Shown in pieces: positions 35,097 through 45,127 of a stretch of 64,000 nt of DNA. How positions within the stretch are numbered: the first letter of the stretch is position 1; each line of letters begins with the position of its first letter. The notes beneath the pieces are model-generated. The model ran no database searches. It saw only the letters and a program-made list of their open reading frames with translations, and was not told the DNA's origin. The position numbers were made by a program, and so were the translations under genes. This DNA comes from CAWFKW01 sp963816535 (GTDB lineage Bacteria > Bacteroidota > Ignavibacteria > Tepidaquicellales > OLB5), in assembly GCA_963816535.1 (NCBI GenBank), contig CAWFKW010000003.1:434001-498000 (forward strand), written 5' to 3'.

Positions 35097-35570
35097 TCAA
35101 CCGGCGGTATCTATTCCGTCATTTCTGAAAATAATTATACCGAAGTAATATGTATCCTTATTGCGTTTGTTAAAATTAAGGCACCACTTGCTTAGTTCTT
35201 TCGGAGTAAGAAGCATTTTCAGTCTCTTCTGTTCAGGGTCGATAACTTCGACTCTTTTATTTGAATAATCAACCAGGCTAATCCAGTGGTCCTCATGGTC
35301 GGTAAGTATAATGAGTTTATTGCCTTTCCGCAGGTTATATGTCACACGCTGTTTAAAAGCAGCTTCACTCCTGTTATAGAACTCTTTGTATCTGTACCCC
35401 AATCCGCGCAGCGCCCGGAATATTTTTTTCTCGCTTGTGCCGTTTTCTCTGTTTGATTCTGCAAAGCTTCTTATTCTTCTTTCAGAATATGAGTGGCCAA
35501 GTGAGAGCAAACAATTGCGAATAGATGCGGGCCCGCATGTGAACTTAGTTTCCTGTCTGAAATATGTCAT
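35097..35570 (-). CDS. C39-like papain-fold cysteine peptidase
   Basis: The 157-residue protein has the C39 catalytic pattern: oxyanion Gln6 and nucleophile Cys12 in RQETKFTCGPAS, His95 in DHEDHWISLVDY and Asp111 in EVIDPEQ. There is no signal peptide or membrane segment and no ABC-transporter domain, so it is a free-standing, probably cytoplasmic enzyme. The substrate is unknown; double-glycine leader removal is the known activity of transporter-bound C39 domains, but no such peptide gene was seen. It is 66 bases upstream of the M14 gene in the same orientation. Confidence 0.82.
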   Translation of the reverse strand: MTYFRQETKFTCGPASIRNCLLSLGHSYSERRIRSFAESNRENGTSEKKIFRALRGLGYRYKEFYNRSEAAFKQRVTYNLRKGNKLIILTDHEDHWISLVDYSNKRVEVIDPEQKRLKMLLTPKELSKWCLNFNKRNKDTYYFGIIIFRNDGIDTAG

Positions 35571-36018
35571 TTTCTATCGTGGTCATTAGAGTTATTCAAA
35601 GTCTCTCGTTATGTGATTTAGTCTTCAAAATTTGTTAAAGTATATTTCAAATATCATCTATATATTTTTCCATTGCAACGCGATGGGCTTAAAAGAGAGC
35701 GGATTCGCATTGAATTTAATTAAATTTCACTGCAAAATTGTTACATAATTTTACAACAAGCTCTATAAAAAACCGCTAAATTTGCTCAAAAGCGGAACTA
35801 TTTTTGAGGTTTTACAATTAAGACTCATGAGATACCCAAGCGCGCAGATATACTATGTTTTTTCAGGCCCTTCTGCAGTCTGTCTTAAGCGAAGGTATAA
35901 TGGACAATGAGCGTCTAAATCTAAGGGGACTATCCATAAATTTATCGCAGGCTTAATAAGATTGCAAAAGAACAAATCTAGTATTATAATTAAAGAGTAT
36001 AAAAATTAATCATAACTA
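35571..36018. other. Intergenic region, candidate promoter only
   Basis: A 448-base AT-rich gap without convincing coding sequence or repeats. For the downstream gene a TTG (35962-35964), 20 bases and TATAATTA (35985-35992) form a weak match to the promoter consensus. Confidence 0.5.
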
Positions 36019-39000
36019 ATGATCAAATTAAAGAACCTGTTTAGCCGGTTGATGTCTTTTCCAGCGGGAAAAACAGCTATTGGAGCCCTCCTGTTTTTTT
36101 TAATAACAAACGGCGCTTTCGCGCAATTCGGCCAAAATAAAGTTCAGTATAAAGTATTCGACTGGAAGTACCTGCAGTCAAAGCACTTTGACGTTTATTT
36201 CTATTCCGGCGGCGAGTACATTGCGCAGTTCACCGCTATGACGGCGGAAAGCTCCCTGGTTAAGCTCAAAGATAATATCGGGTACGAGATCCAGAACAGG
36301 ATACCCATACTTGTATTCAATTCACACAACGATTTTCAGCAGGATAACGCGCTTGACGAATACCTGCCTGAAGGCGTAGGGGGCGTAACCGAGCTTTTCA
36401 AAAACAGGATCAACGTTCCTTTCGAGGGCGATTACGATAAATTCAGGCACGTTATACATCACGAGCTGCTTCATGCATACATGAACGACATGTATTACGG
36501 CGGCTCGATCCAGAATATTATTTCCCAGAATATCCGGCTGCAGTTCCCCATTTGGTTTAACGAAGGAATGGCTGAATACCAATCGCTAGGGGGCAACGAT
36601 AAAGCTAATGATGAGTTTATCAGAGATGCGGTAATATACGACTACCTGCCCGACCTCGATATGTTAGACGGCTACCTTGCATATCGTGGAGGGCAAAGCT
36701 TTTTTGCCTGGCTTGCCGACGAATACGGCAAAGAAAAGATCGGCGACCTGATGCAGTCAATAAAAGGTATGGGCGACGTTGACGAAGGTTTCCAGGACGT
36801 TTATAAGATGAACATGAAGGACCTCTCTGAGAAATGGCACAAAAGCTTGAAGCAGACCTACTGGCCCGATTTTGCTTCAAGACAGGAACTTACAGATTTT
36901 GCAAACAGGATAACAAACGCCCGTAAAGGCGACGGCTACTATAATACGGCGCCAACTATCTCTCCCAAAGGAAATAAAATTGCGTTCATCTCCAACAGGG
37001 ACGATTATTTCGACGTGTTTATTGCAAAAGTCAAAACAGGAGAAATAATCAAGAAGATAGTCTCAGGAAATAAAACAGCCGGTTACGAAGAGCTCCATTT
37101 AATTACGCCGGGGTTATGCTGGTCGCCTGATGAAAATTACATAGCGCTTTCCACCAAAAGCGGCGCCAAGGATGAAATCCACTTAATAAACGTTGAATCC
37201 GAAGACGAAACGGTGCTCCCGATTAATTTCGACGGGATATTTGCTATGAGCTGGAACCCCGTAAACAATTCCATCGCTATTGTAGCAGATAACTCTAAAC
37301 AGTCAGATATCTGGGTTTACAACCTGAAGACTAAAGTAATGGAGCAGATCACCAATGACCCGTTTTCCGATTCGGACCCGTCATGGTCAAGGGACGGCGA
37401 GAAGCTCTATTTCACTTCGGACAGGGGGAATTATACCGATCTGAAAAGCATCCCTTCAGATTTCAAAATGTATAAATATGACTATTCGCAGAAGAATATT
37501 TATGTTTATGACATGGTAACAAAGAAGCTTGAGAAATTCCAGGGCGATAAAAATTCAACGGAAACAAACATAGTATTTTCTGAAGACGGTAAGAAGGCTC
37601 TGTTTCTTTCGGACAAGAACGGTATTAATAACGTTTGGCTTAGAGATATGGAAACAGGCGAAGAGCGCCCGATAACAAATTCAGTCGACCCAATAAACAT
37701 GATGACCTTGTCAAATGACGGGAAGAGGCTCGCGTTTTCAGCGTTAAGCAAGGGAGCTTACGATGTATTTTATATCGAGAATCCTTTTGACATCGATTTA
37801 AAAATGTCGGATCTGCCTAATACAGTTTTCGTGGCAAATAAACTGAAAGAACAGAACAGGCTTGATTCAGTCCGCGTGGCTATGAATGACTCTCTTAAGA
37901 CAGACAGCCTCGGTAACAGCGTTCAGAACATTACAGCTGACTCCCTGATGAGGCAGATATCAAATGATTCGCTTAAAGACCTGTACGGCAACAATATCGC
38001 GCTCAACCTGGAAAAAATTAATAATGATACCGTTTCAAACAAGTACCACCCGAACAATGTTAAGCTTAAATCGAAGAAGAACCACTCGTTCGATATAACC
38101 GAGAATACGAACGATGACGGCACGTTCAAAGTGAACAATTACAAAATAAAGTTCTCGCCCGATATTATTTACAGCAACGTTAATTACAGCACATTCTTCG
38201 GGGTTCAGGGCGTGGCGCAGATGTCGTTCAGCGATATGCTGGGCAACCACAGAATTTACGTTGCCACAAGCCTTGTGCTTGACCTGAAGAACAGCGATTA
38301 TGCGTTTGCATACTATTATCTTCCTAAGAGAATAAACTACGGAATTGAAGGATACCATTCTGCAAGATTCCTGCTTATAGGCAATGATGTTAACACGGCT
38401 CAGCTTTACCGGTACAGGCAGTACGGCGTAAATCTTTCAGCTTCGTTCCCGCTTACGCGTTTCAACAGGCTTGATGGCGCCATAAACATTGCGCGGCTTA
38501 CAAAAGAAAACCTGGACGACCCGTCGCAGCCAATGGACGCTCTTAACTACGCCCTGCCAATAGTGAGTTATGTGCACGATAATACTCTATTCGGATTTAC
38601 GGCGCCTGTGAGAGGCACAAGATATAACCTAACTTTGCTTGGAACTCCCCGTGTAGGCGTGAACGGTATAAGCTTCTTCAGCGCACTAGGCGATTACCGG
38701 ACATATTTTAAGTTCTGGAATGACTATGACCTTGTGTGGCGTTTAAACGGCGGCGTGAGCCTTGGAAAGGACCCACAGAATTTCTACATGGGAGGCACCG
38801 ATAACTGGATAAATTATTCGGTCGCTACTCAGAATCTTCCAATCGAGAGCGTAAAAGATTTTGCCTTCGCAACACCTGTGCTTCCGCTTAGAGGCTATGA
38901 TTATAATGCCGCCAACGGGTCAAAATTCCTTTTGATGAACGCTGAGTTCCGTTTCCCGTTATTAAGATACCTTGTCCTTGGCCCGCTGCCGATTGGATTT

Positions 39001-39243
39001 CAGAATATTCAGGGCGTAGCGTTTTTTGACGCCGGAACGGCATGGACAAACAACCACACGCTGCAGCTTTTCCAGAAGACAGACGACGGCTCGGTTACTA
39101 CTAAAGACCTGTTAATGGGTATGGGAGTTGGGGCAAGGATATTTTTGTTTTACTTCCCGCTAAAATTCGATGTAGCGTGGTCGTATGACATGAAACATTT
39201 TTCAGTTCCGAAATATTATATTTCCATGGGCGCTGATTTTTAG
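36019..39243 (+). CDS. Fusion of gluzincin metallopeptidase, PD40 propeller and outer-membrane barrel
   Basis: The 1074-residue protein has a signal peptide (about 1-35, ending AFAQ), a peptidase MA-like domain with HELLH (148-152) and a second ligand motif WFNEGMAEY (Glu186), then TolB-like PD40 repeats (from about 310; SPKGNKIAFISNRDDYFDVF and later DPSWSRDGEKLYFTSDRG), a long linker rich in Asn and Ser (610-730), and an Omp85-like beta-barrel (about 735-1074, ending YISMGADF). The predicted location is the outer membrane with peptidase and propeller in the periplasm or outside. The metal site looks complete. The physiological substrate is unknown. Confidence 0.87.
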   Translation: MIKLKNLFSRLMSFPAGKTAIGALLFFLITNGAFAQFGQNKVQYKVFDWKYLQSKHFDVYFYSGGEYIAQFTAMTAESSLVKLKDNIGYEIQNRIPILVFNSHNDFQQDNALDEYLPEGVGGVTELFKNRINVPFEGDYDKFRHVIHHELLHAYMNDMYYGGSIQNIISQNIRLQFPIWFNEGMAEYQSLGGNDKANDEFIRDAVIYDYLPDLDMLDGYLAYRGGQSFFAWLADEYGKEKIGDLMQSIKGMGDVDEGFQDVYKMNMKDLSEKWHKSLKQTYWPDFASRQELTDFANRITNARKGDGYYNTAPTISPKGNKIAFISNRDDYFDVFIAKVKTGEIIKKIVSGNKTAGYEELHLITPGLCWSPDENYIALSTKSGAKDEIHLINVESEDETVLPINFDGIFAMSWNPVNNSIAIVADNSKQSDIWVYNLKTKVMEQITNDPFSDSDPSWSRDGEKLYFTSDRGNYTDLKSIPSDFKMYKYDYSQKNIYVYDMVTKKLEKFQGDKNSTETNIVFSEDGKKALFLSDKNGINNVWLRDMETGEERPITNSVDPINMMTLSNDGKRLAFSALSKGAYDVFYIENPFDIDLKMSDLPNTVFVANKLKEQNRLDSVRVAMNDSLKTDSLGNSVQNITADSLMRQISNDSLKDLYGNNIALNLEKINNDTVSNKYHPNNVKLKSKKNHSFDITENTNDDGTFKVNNYKIKFSPDIIYSNVNYSTFFGVQGVAQMSFSDMLGNHRIYVATSLVLDLKNSDYAFAYYYLPKRINYGIEGYHSARFLLIGNDVNTAQLYRYRQYGVNLSASFPLTRFNRLDGAINIARLTKENLDDPSQPMDALNYALPIVSYVHDNTLFGFTAPVRGTRYNLTLLGTPRVGVNGISFFSALGDYRTYFKFWNDYDLVWRLNGGVSLGKDPQNFYMGGTDNWINYSVATQNLPIESVKDFAFATPVLPLRGYDYNAANGSKFLLMNAEFRFPLLRYLVLGPLPIGFQNIQGVAFFDAGTAWTNNHTLQLFQKTDDGSVTTKDLLMGMGVGARIFLFYFPLKFDVAWSYDMKHFSVPKYYISMGADF

Positions 39244-39290
39244 CTTCGGTTAATCGCGAAAACCGACTAGTAAATATCGATCGAAAATAA

Positions 39291-39324
39291 AGAAGGAGCA
39301 ATCGGAAGATTGCCCCTTCTTTTA
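39291..39324. terminator. Intrinsic terminator
   Basis: A 13-base stem (one mismatch) around GGAA followed by TTTT, between convergent genes. It ends the large fusion gene and may also serve the downstream minus-strand gene. Confidence 0.85.
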
Positions 39325-39362
39325 GTTTGCAGAACGTCAGAATCTTAAAAAGATTCTCTGCG

Positions 39363-39791
39363 CTACACTACAACAAATTGTTTCGTATCGTTGGGATTGT
39401 ACTTTATGTTCACCTTATCCCCAACTCTCGGGATGGCGATCTTCGATACAACCGATTCTCCCTCAGCCTCAAATGTCGGGCCGTAGCTGGGAGTAACCCT
39501 GATCTTAAGCACAACAACCGGGTTGAAGTTTATCAGTTTGCCGGTATCTGCTATGCTGAGCACTTCAGCCGTGCCGGGCATGCCGTTAGCTGCAAGATAA
39601 TTTGACATGTCGTAAGTATTTACGGCATTTTTCCCCATCTCGATTGAAGCGTTCATCTTGTTAACAAAATCTTTTCCCATGAATCCTTTTGTAAGCATCC
39701 CGGTAAGGCCCGTGTTCAAAGTTTTTTCAGCATTCTCCAGAGCTTTTTTGGGATCTTTTTCTTCCTCGTTCTTTTTTCCTAATCCGAACAT
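39363..39791 (-). CDS. Small cytoplasmic protein with an OB-like C-terminal domain
   Basis: Starting at MFGLGKK (39791), where AAAGGA precedes the codon, the protein has 142 residues; a longer frame to 39896 adds a basic, non-conserved stretch. The first 75 residues are charged and helical. The second part, GTAEVLSIADTGKLINFNPV followed by VSKIAIPRVGDKVNIKYNP, resembles a domain seen in many actinobacterial and Bacteroidota small proteins (DUF3592-like). I cannot assign a function. A 16-base palindrome lies upstream at 39929-39944. Confidence 0.65.
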   Translation of the reverse strand: MFGLGKKNEEEKDPKKALENAEKTLNTGLTGMLTKGFMGKDFVNKMNASIEMGKNAVNTYDMSNYLAANGMPGTAEVLSIADTGKLINFNPVVVLKIRVTPSYGPTFEAEGESVVSKIAIPRVGDKVNIKYNPNDTKQFVVV

Positions 39792-40064
39792 TGTTTGTTC
39801 CTTTCTTCGTTTATTTCTTGGTTTTACTTTTTTTCTGTAATTCTGATTTGAAAAATTACCATAATAACATTTGAAAGTAAAGCCTTGGGGCGCCAAAAAC
39901 GATGGAAAAATTTTCCAAATTGTTTCGAAAATCAGCGCTGATTTGACTGAAATAATACCAATATTGAATTTATCTTAAAGGATTAAGTATCTGTGATGTT
40001 TCCTGAATTAAAGACGAGTTCAGGAATATATTCAACTGAGCAATTTTTGTGCCAAATGAACTGC

Positions 40065-40827
40065 TCAGGCGCTTTCCGGTACGGGCCTCTTATGCCAGAA
40101 TGTTTCGTAAAAAATGAGTACTATCAGAATAGATACAAACACAATAGACGCCCCAACTGTGCCGAAACCTAAACCGCCCTGTTCGGGAGTTTTGGTCAGA
40201 AGGTCGCCGAATGTCGCGACCGAACGGGCGCGTTAAAACGAACGCAATCCAGAACAATATAACTTTAGATATTTTTGTAAAGAAATGAGCCAGAACAACC
40301 AGGACTATTAAAGACGTAATCAATATATTACTGCCTGCAAAACCTAGGCCTGAGCTATCTGACAGGAAATCGCCCAATGCAGTGCCAAGCGTATTTGAAA
40401 ACAAAATCGCCGTCCAATAAAATATTTCTCCTTTGAATGTTTCAATGTCTGTTACAGAAAGAGTTTTCTGGCTGAGATACCAAATTACAAGTATCGAAAT
40501 CAAACAAGCGACCAAAATAGCGGACCCTGCGGTATAACCCAGCGCAAGAGTACGGTCCATGAAGTCCGATATAACAGTGCCCGCCGTGCTGGTTGAGACT
40601 ATTACGCTCCAGTACAACACGGGAACATATTTCTTTGCTCTAAGCTGGCCGGCCAAAGTTAAAAAAAAGAAGCTGATAAAAATTATTACACTGATTGAAT
40701 ACCCGACATTCAGAGTCATCGAAACAAGATCGCCTCCGGTTTCACCGAGAGTCGTCGCCGAAATTTTCATTATCCAGAAAAGAAGCGCTATTTCAGGTAT
40801 CTTATTCCTGCTGGTCTCATTACTCAT
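40065..40827 (-). pseudogene. DUF347 (COG4705-like) membrane protein, one frameshift
   Basis: The main frame (245 residues from 40827) has about seven membrane segments and the repeated DUF347 pattern (KISATTLGETGGDL, AGTVISDFMDRTLALGY, LGTALGDFLSDSSGLGF). After FVLTRPFG near 40220 the frame is lost: the other frame continues the fourth repeat as ATFGDLLTKTPEQGGLGFG and ends IVLIFYETFWHK...ESA at a stop at 40065-40067. One extra base (GGTCGCG for GGCGCG) explains the break. DUF347 proteins are membrane-anchored proteins of unknown role. Confidence 0.75.
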
Positions 40828-41014
40828 ATCTATAGAATTTGAAAATTGTTTTGTTTGAAATCCCTGCTAAATAACGCAAATAAGTTTTAACTTAAAAGGT
40901 TTTTATTATTTCGTCATAATAACTGAGGAGTTAAAATATTTACAGGGAAAGAAGAAATCAAAAACGTTATAATAGCGGATACAAAATACTTTTTAAAAAT
41001 TCATTTATAAAATC

Positions 41015-42049
41015 ATGAAGAAGATATCAGCCTCAATAATTCTTTTTGCCGTTTTGTGCATTTGCATTCCGCTTAGCGCGCAGACTTCCGGATACAAAAT
41101 TGCAAACCGATTCCCGGTTTCAGGCGACGAGTTCTGGGATGCGCTCAGCGTGGATTATTCAACCGGAAGAATTTTTATCTCACACGGGACCGTGATGCAG
41201 GTAGTAGATGAATCTAACGGGAACGTTATTGCAACTATTACCGGAATGAATGGCGTTCATGGAATAGCTCTTGCTCCCGATCTTAATAAGGGTTACATAA
41301 GTTCCGGCAGAGATTCATCAGTATCCGTTTTTGATATGGGGACTCTGGCCGCAACAAATAAGATCGCCGTAACCGGGCGCAATCCGGATGCTATTATATT
41401 TGACCCGTTCACCCACAGGGTGTTCACATTTAACGGCGGTTCTTCAAATTCGACCGTTATAGATGCCGCAACAGATGCGGTTATTGGGACTATCCCGCTT
41501 GATGGAAAACCTGAGTTCGCAGCAGTCGACGGAAAAGGTAAGGTTTATGTTAACCTGGAAGATAAAAGCGAGCTGAGCAAGATAGATGCCGGCTCTATGA
41601 AAGTTGAAAACACCTGGCCTCTGAGCCCCGGCGAAGAGCCAAGCGGACTTGCCATAGACCCTGAGAACCATATTCTATTTTCAGCATGCAGTAACAAAAC
41701 CATGGTTGTACTGGATGCAGATAACGGAAAAATAATTGCCACAGTTCCAACCGGTGAAAGGGTTGACGGCGCCGATTTTGATCCTATATCAAAACGCATA
41801 TTCATTCCAAGCGGCATGGGAACATTAACTGTTGTGCAGGAAGAAAGCAGAGATAAGTTTTCAGTTATAGAAAATGTTGAAACGCAAAGAGGAGCGCGGA
41901 CAATAGCGGTTGACCAAAAAACTGAGCACATTTTTTTACCGACGGCGGATTTTGATCCTCCCCCGCCGCCAACAAGCGATAATCCGCATCCTCGGCCAAA
42001 TCTCAAACCCGGGACGTTTGTAATTCTTGATGTAGCGCCTGTAAAATAG
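41015..42049 (+). CDS. Exported YncE-type beta-propeller protein
   Basis: The 344-residue protein has a signal peptide (about 1-23, ending LSAQ) and seven-bladed YVTN/YncE-like repeats, for example DESNGNVIATITGMNGVHGI, GRNPDAIIFDPFTHRVFTFNG and DADNGKIIATVPTGERVDGA. The C-terminal blade is interrupted by a Pro-rich loop (PPPPPTSDNPHPRPN). YncE-like proteins bind DNA or peptides in the periplasm or have unknown ligands; this one has no recognisable enzymatic motif. It stands alone, with AT-rich DNA upstream. Confidence 0.87.
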   Translation: MKKISASIILFAVLCICIPLSAQTSGYKIANRFPVSGDEFWDALSVDYSTGRIFISHGTVMQVVDESNGNVIATITGMNGVHGIALAPDLNKGYISSGRDSSVSVFDMGTLAATNKIAVTGRNPDAIIFDPFTHRVFTFNGGSSNSTVIDAATDAVIGTIPLDGKPEFAAVDGKGKVYVNLEDKSELSKIDAGSMKVENTWPLSPGEEPSGLAIDPENHILFSACSNKTMVVLDADNGKIIATVPTGERVDGADFDPISKRIFIPSGMGTLTVVQEESRDKFSVIENVETQRGARTIAVDQKTEHIFLPTADFDPPPPPTSDNPHPRPNLKPGTFVILDVAPVK

Positions 42050-42149
42050 CATATTTTTCAGCGCTTTACTTGTTACTTTAATTTACATTTTTCAGGGAAC
42101 GAAGCATGTTAACATGTGTTGTACTATTGCAGGAAAGGAGAATGCAAAT

Positions 42150-42512
42150 ATGTATAACAAAAACAAATTATCAGCATTCGTCTTAGTTTTAGGCGCTATA
42201 TTCTTATTCTCGTCATCCGGGTCGGTCTTTAGCAAAACAACCCAAACAAGCGGCAAGTCATTTTCAAAAGCAGGCTCGTTATCTCCGGGCGGCTTCTTCA
42301 GCCTGACAGGCGGCAGGAATCCAAATATCAACAAGCGCCACGACAAGGGCAGCAATTACAATGAGAGGAGCAGGGAAGGCGACAGGTACCGCGACAGAGG
42401 CGAAAGGAACGATCATGACAGGGACAGGTATGAGAGGCGCGACAATGACAGGAACCGTGACGGGGACGGATACAGGCATGAGAGAGAACACAGAAGGAGA
42501 GACAGGGACTAA
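42150..42512 (+). CDS. Small exported Arg/Asp-rich protein
   Basis: The ribosome-binding site AAAGGAG (42134-42140) favours the ATG at 42150 over an earlier ATG at 42114. The 120-residue protein has a signal peptide (about 1-28, VLVLGAIFLFSSSGSVFS), a Gly/Ser-rich middle and a C-terminal half made almost only of Arg, Asp, Glu, Asn, His and Tyr. Such RD-rich tails are disordered and polyampholytic. I cannot assign a function. A terminator follows 40 bases after the stop. Confidence 0.7.
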   Translation: MYNKNKLSAFVLVLGAIFLFSSSGSVFSKTTQTSGKSFSKAGSLSPGGFFSLTGGRNPNINKRHDKGSNYNERSREGDRYRDRGERNDHDRDRYERRDNDRNRDGDGYRHEREHRRRDRD

Positions 42513-42549
42513 GTCTATCCTCAAAATATAATATTTAACATCACAAAAT

Positions 42550-42580
42550 AAAGCGTTCGGTGAAATCCGGACGCTTTTTT
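42550..42580 (+). terminator. Intrinsic terminator
   Basis: AAAGCG-TTCGG-TGAAAT-CCGGA-CGC followed by six T residues, downstream of the small exported protein gene. Confidence 0.85.
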
Positions 42581-42926
42581 AATTTGACAAAATGTGAGTT
42601 GTTTCGCGCTACTACTTGAATTTTATCTTAGTCGTGGCAAGGAAGTGAGGCCCTTTTTTCTAATTTACCGAATATCAATTTATTCGTTTACTAGAGAACA
42701 AGCAAAACACATTCTCAACTGAAACCATTTTCACTCCATTCGGTTTATGCATAAATATAGCCATAACCCCGTCATTATGACGGGGCGAAAGACATGGGCA
42801 TTCCGGGGCTTTAGCCCTGACATACGAGGCGATGCAAAAGAATTTCTATTTTCCGAAGTAATAATTATTTTGATTCTGACATCCTGAAACAAATCATTCT
42901 TTTTGAGAACTTAAAAAACTACCTCC
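42581..42926. other. Intergenic region with dispersed hairpins
   Basis: A 346-base gap with the perfect hairpin CCCCGTCATTATGACGGGG (42767-42785) and a weaker one, GGGGCTTTAGCCC (42807-42819). These resemble REP-type repeats found at other intergenic sites in this window. No coding sequence was seen. Confidence 0.65.
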
Positions 42927-44597
42927 ATGAAAAGAAATTATACAAGAATCATCGCAATATTTTTAATATGTAATATTTTTTTCATACTAGGAGCAATCAT
43001 GCAAAAAGAAACCGATAAGAACCCAATTACGCGTGAAGCTGTGATAAACGCAGAAAAGCTAATAGGGCTTAATTTTACCGACGCAAAGCGCGATTCAATG
43101 CTTACCGATCTGAATGAGCTTCGGAAATCATATGATAACCTGCGTAAAGTATCGCTTCCGAACAATATTCCTCCGGCAATATTATTTAACCCTATTCCCG
43201 TTGGAATGAAGCTGGAAACTGAGCGCAAGCCGGTAGTTTTCAGCTCTTATGATAATACAGAAATGCCGGCGAACATTGATGACCTGGCGTATTATTCAAT
43301 AGGCGAACTTGCACAGCTGATCAGGACCCGAAAAGTTACGTCTATGCAGCTCACTAAAATGTACCTGGAACGTCTGAAGAAGTACGGCCCGAAACTGGAG
43401 TGCGTTATAACTCTCACCGAGGAACTTGCTTTAAAACAGGCAAAGGAAGCCGACGATGAAATCGCCAACGGTAATTATAAAGGAATGCTTCATGGGATCC
43501 CGTTTGGGATCAAGGACCTCCTCTCCACTAAAGATTACAAAACCACATGGGGCTCGCCCGTTTATAAAGACCAATCTCTTGGCGAAGATGCGGAGGTAGT
43601 AAAACGTCTTGAGAATGCCGGCGCCGTGCTTGTCGCAAAGTTATCGCTTGGCGAGCTCGCAATGGGCGATGTGTGGTTCGGCGGGCAGACTAAAAATCCA
43701 TGGGATTATAAACATGGTTCCGGCGGTTCTTCGGCAGGGCCGGGAGCGGCTGTTTCGGCGGGACTTATCGCTTTCGCAATCGGCTCTGAAACATGGGGCT
43801 CCATTGTTGACCCATCTACAATATGCGGCGTAACGGGATTGCGTCCCTCTTACGGCAGAGTCAGCAGAAAAGGAGCTATGACGCTGGCATGGTCTATGGA
43901 TAAGCTGGGACCGATGTGCAGAACCGTTGAAGACTGCGCTATTGTGTTCAACGCAATCTATGGCCCTGATGACGCCGACCAAACATTATATGACGCGCCG
44001 TTTAACTATTCTCCCGATATCGATCTGCATGGGATTAAAATAGGCTATCTGAAAACTGATTTTGACAGTTCGGCTTTCAAAGTCTTCAGCGACTCAACTA
44101 TGGCGACTTTAGAAAGCCTGGGCGCTGAACTTGTGCCAATCGAGCTTCCCAAATATCCGATTGGCGACCTATCTATCATACTTAACGCGGAGTGCGCAGC
44201 TGAATTTGATGAATTTGTGAGGGACAGTAAAGAAGATCAAATGGTTGCGCAGACGCGGGATGCGTGGCCGAATTTTTTCAGGTTTTCGCGATTCGTTCCC
44301 GCTGTTGAATATATTCAGGCAAACAGGATAAGATTTTTGGTAATTCAGGAAATGGCAAGGAAATTTGAGGACATGGATATTTATTTAGCTCCATCGCTTG
44401 AAGGCGATAATTTATTGATGACAAACTTAACCGGACATCCATGCGTGTGCGTTCCGAATGGATTCTCTAAAGAAGGGACTCCGGTAAGCGTTAGTTTTAT
44501 TGGAAAATTATTCGGCGAGGCGCAGCTACTGGCAATTATAAAAAAATACCAGGATGCAACGGATTATCATAAACGGCATCCGAAGCTGACAGAATGA
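42927..44597 (+). CDS. Amidase-signature family hydrolase, exported or anchored
   Basis: The 556-residue protein has an N-terminal hydrophobic segment (about 8-25) and the amidase signature core, with the Lys-cisSer-Ser triad Lys196 (in GIKDLLS), Ser268 (in GSGGSSAGPG) and Ser292 (in TWGSIVDPS). The C-terminal half contains DIYLAPSLEGDNLLMTNLTG and PCVCVPNGF. It lies far from gatB or gatC, and the N-terminal anchor argues against GatA, so a free-standing amidase of unknown substrate is likeliest. The start at 42927 follows a weak purine tract. A hairpin terminator follows the stop. Confidence 0.88.
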   Translation: MKRNYTRIIAIFLICNIFFILGAIMQKETDKNPITREAVINAEKLIGLNFTDAKRDSMLTDLNELRKSYDNLRKVSLPNNIPPAILFNPIPVGMKLETERKPVVFSSYDNTEMPANIDDLAYYSIGELAQLIRTRKVTSMQLTKMYLERLKKYGPKLECVITLTEELALKQAKEADDEIANGNYKGMLHGIPFGIKDLLSTKDYKTTWGSPVYKDQSLGEDAEVVKRLENAGAVLVAKLSLGELAMGDVWFGGQTKNPWDYKHGSGGSSAGPGAAVSAGLIAFAIGSETWGSIVDPSTICGVTGLRPSYGRVSRKGAMTLAWSMDKLGPMCRTVEDCAIVFNAIYGPDDADQTLYDAPFNYSPDIDLHGIKIGYLKTDFDSSAFKVFSDSTMATLESLGAELVPIELPKYPIGDLSIILNAECAAEFDEFVRDSKEDQMVAQTRDAWPNFFRFSRFVPAVEYIQANRIRFLVIQEMARKFEDMDIYLAPSLEGDNLLMTNLTGHPCVCVPNGFSKEGTPVSVSFIGKLFGEAQLLAIIKKYQDATDYHKRHPKLTE

Positions 44598-44601
44598 AAA
44601 A

Positions 44602-44620
44602 GGCGGCTTTTAAAGCCGCC
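44602..44620. terminator. Hairpin downstream of the amidase gene
   Basis: GGCGGCTTT-T-AAAGCCGCC begins four bases after the stop codon. The stem is strong, but no T run follows, so it may be a stabilising hairpin or Rho-independent terminator with a weak tract. Confidence 0.6.
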
Positions 44621-45127
44621 CGTAATAATGCAGGTTCCCCTTGAACAACTCCGGGGACGGTTAATCTGAAAAAATGTCCCTTGGTGAATTGAGGGCAAGC
44701 TTAACCTTAATGAGTCTTTTTGAATTCCGTTTTTTCTTCATTCAGTTTTCTTATGATTTCTAATTGAACAAAAATAGCCTGCCGTTTGCGGCCAAACAAA
44801 GAAATCTTTCCCTGAATATCTTCCCTTTTTCCTCCTTTGCGAGGTCAAAAAGACTAATTTCGTATATAATTCAATATTTTGACCTCTCAATTATCTTTTT
44901 GGGTTAATCAGAAAAATTGGGCTGATTATCTGCCATATTTCACCGCAATCTAATAATATATTCTATTTTTCCCATCATTATTACAATAATTCATAAATAT
45001 TTATCTCCCATATTAAGCGCATTCTCAGGTATTTTTATCTGGCGAGACTTGAATAAATATTCCGAAAAAGCTAGATTGCACTCAATTATCTTCAATTTTA
45101 GACAAATTTCTATCTGGTTTATGAGTC
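44621..45127. other. Long intergenic region with an inverted repeat
   Basis: About 507 bases without convincing coding sequence. GAGGTCAAAA (44841-44850) and its exact complement TTTTGACCTC (44877-44886) flank a 26-base AT-rich core. The remainder is AT-rich. Confidence 0.6.

Noticed and set aside
39929..39944. 16-base perfect palindrome AAATCAGCGCTGATTT
   Set aside because: Interesting as an operator candidate, but it is a single copy 138 bases from the nearest start and there is no further support.
42927..44597. GatA subunit of the tRNA amidotransferase
   Set aside because: An N-terminal membrane segment and the lack of gatB/gatC neighbours favour a free-standing amidase.
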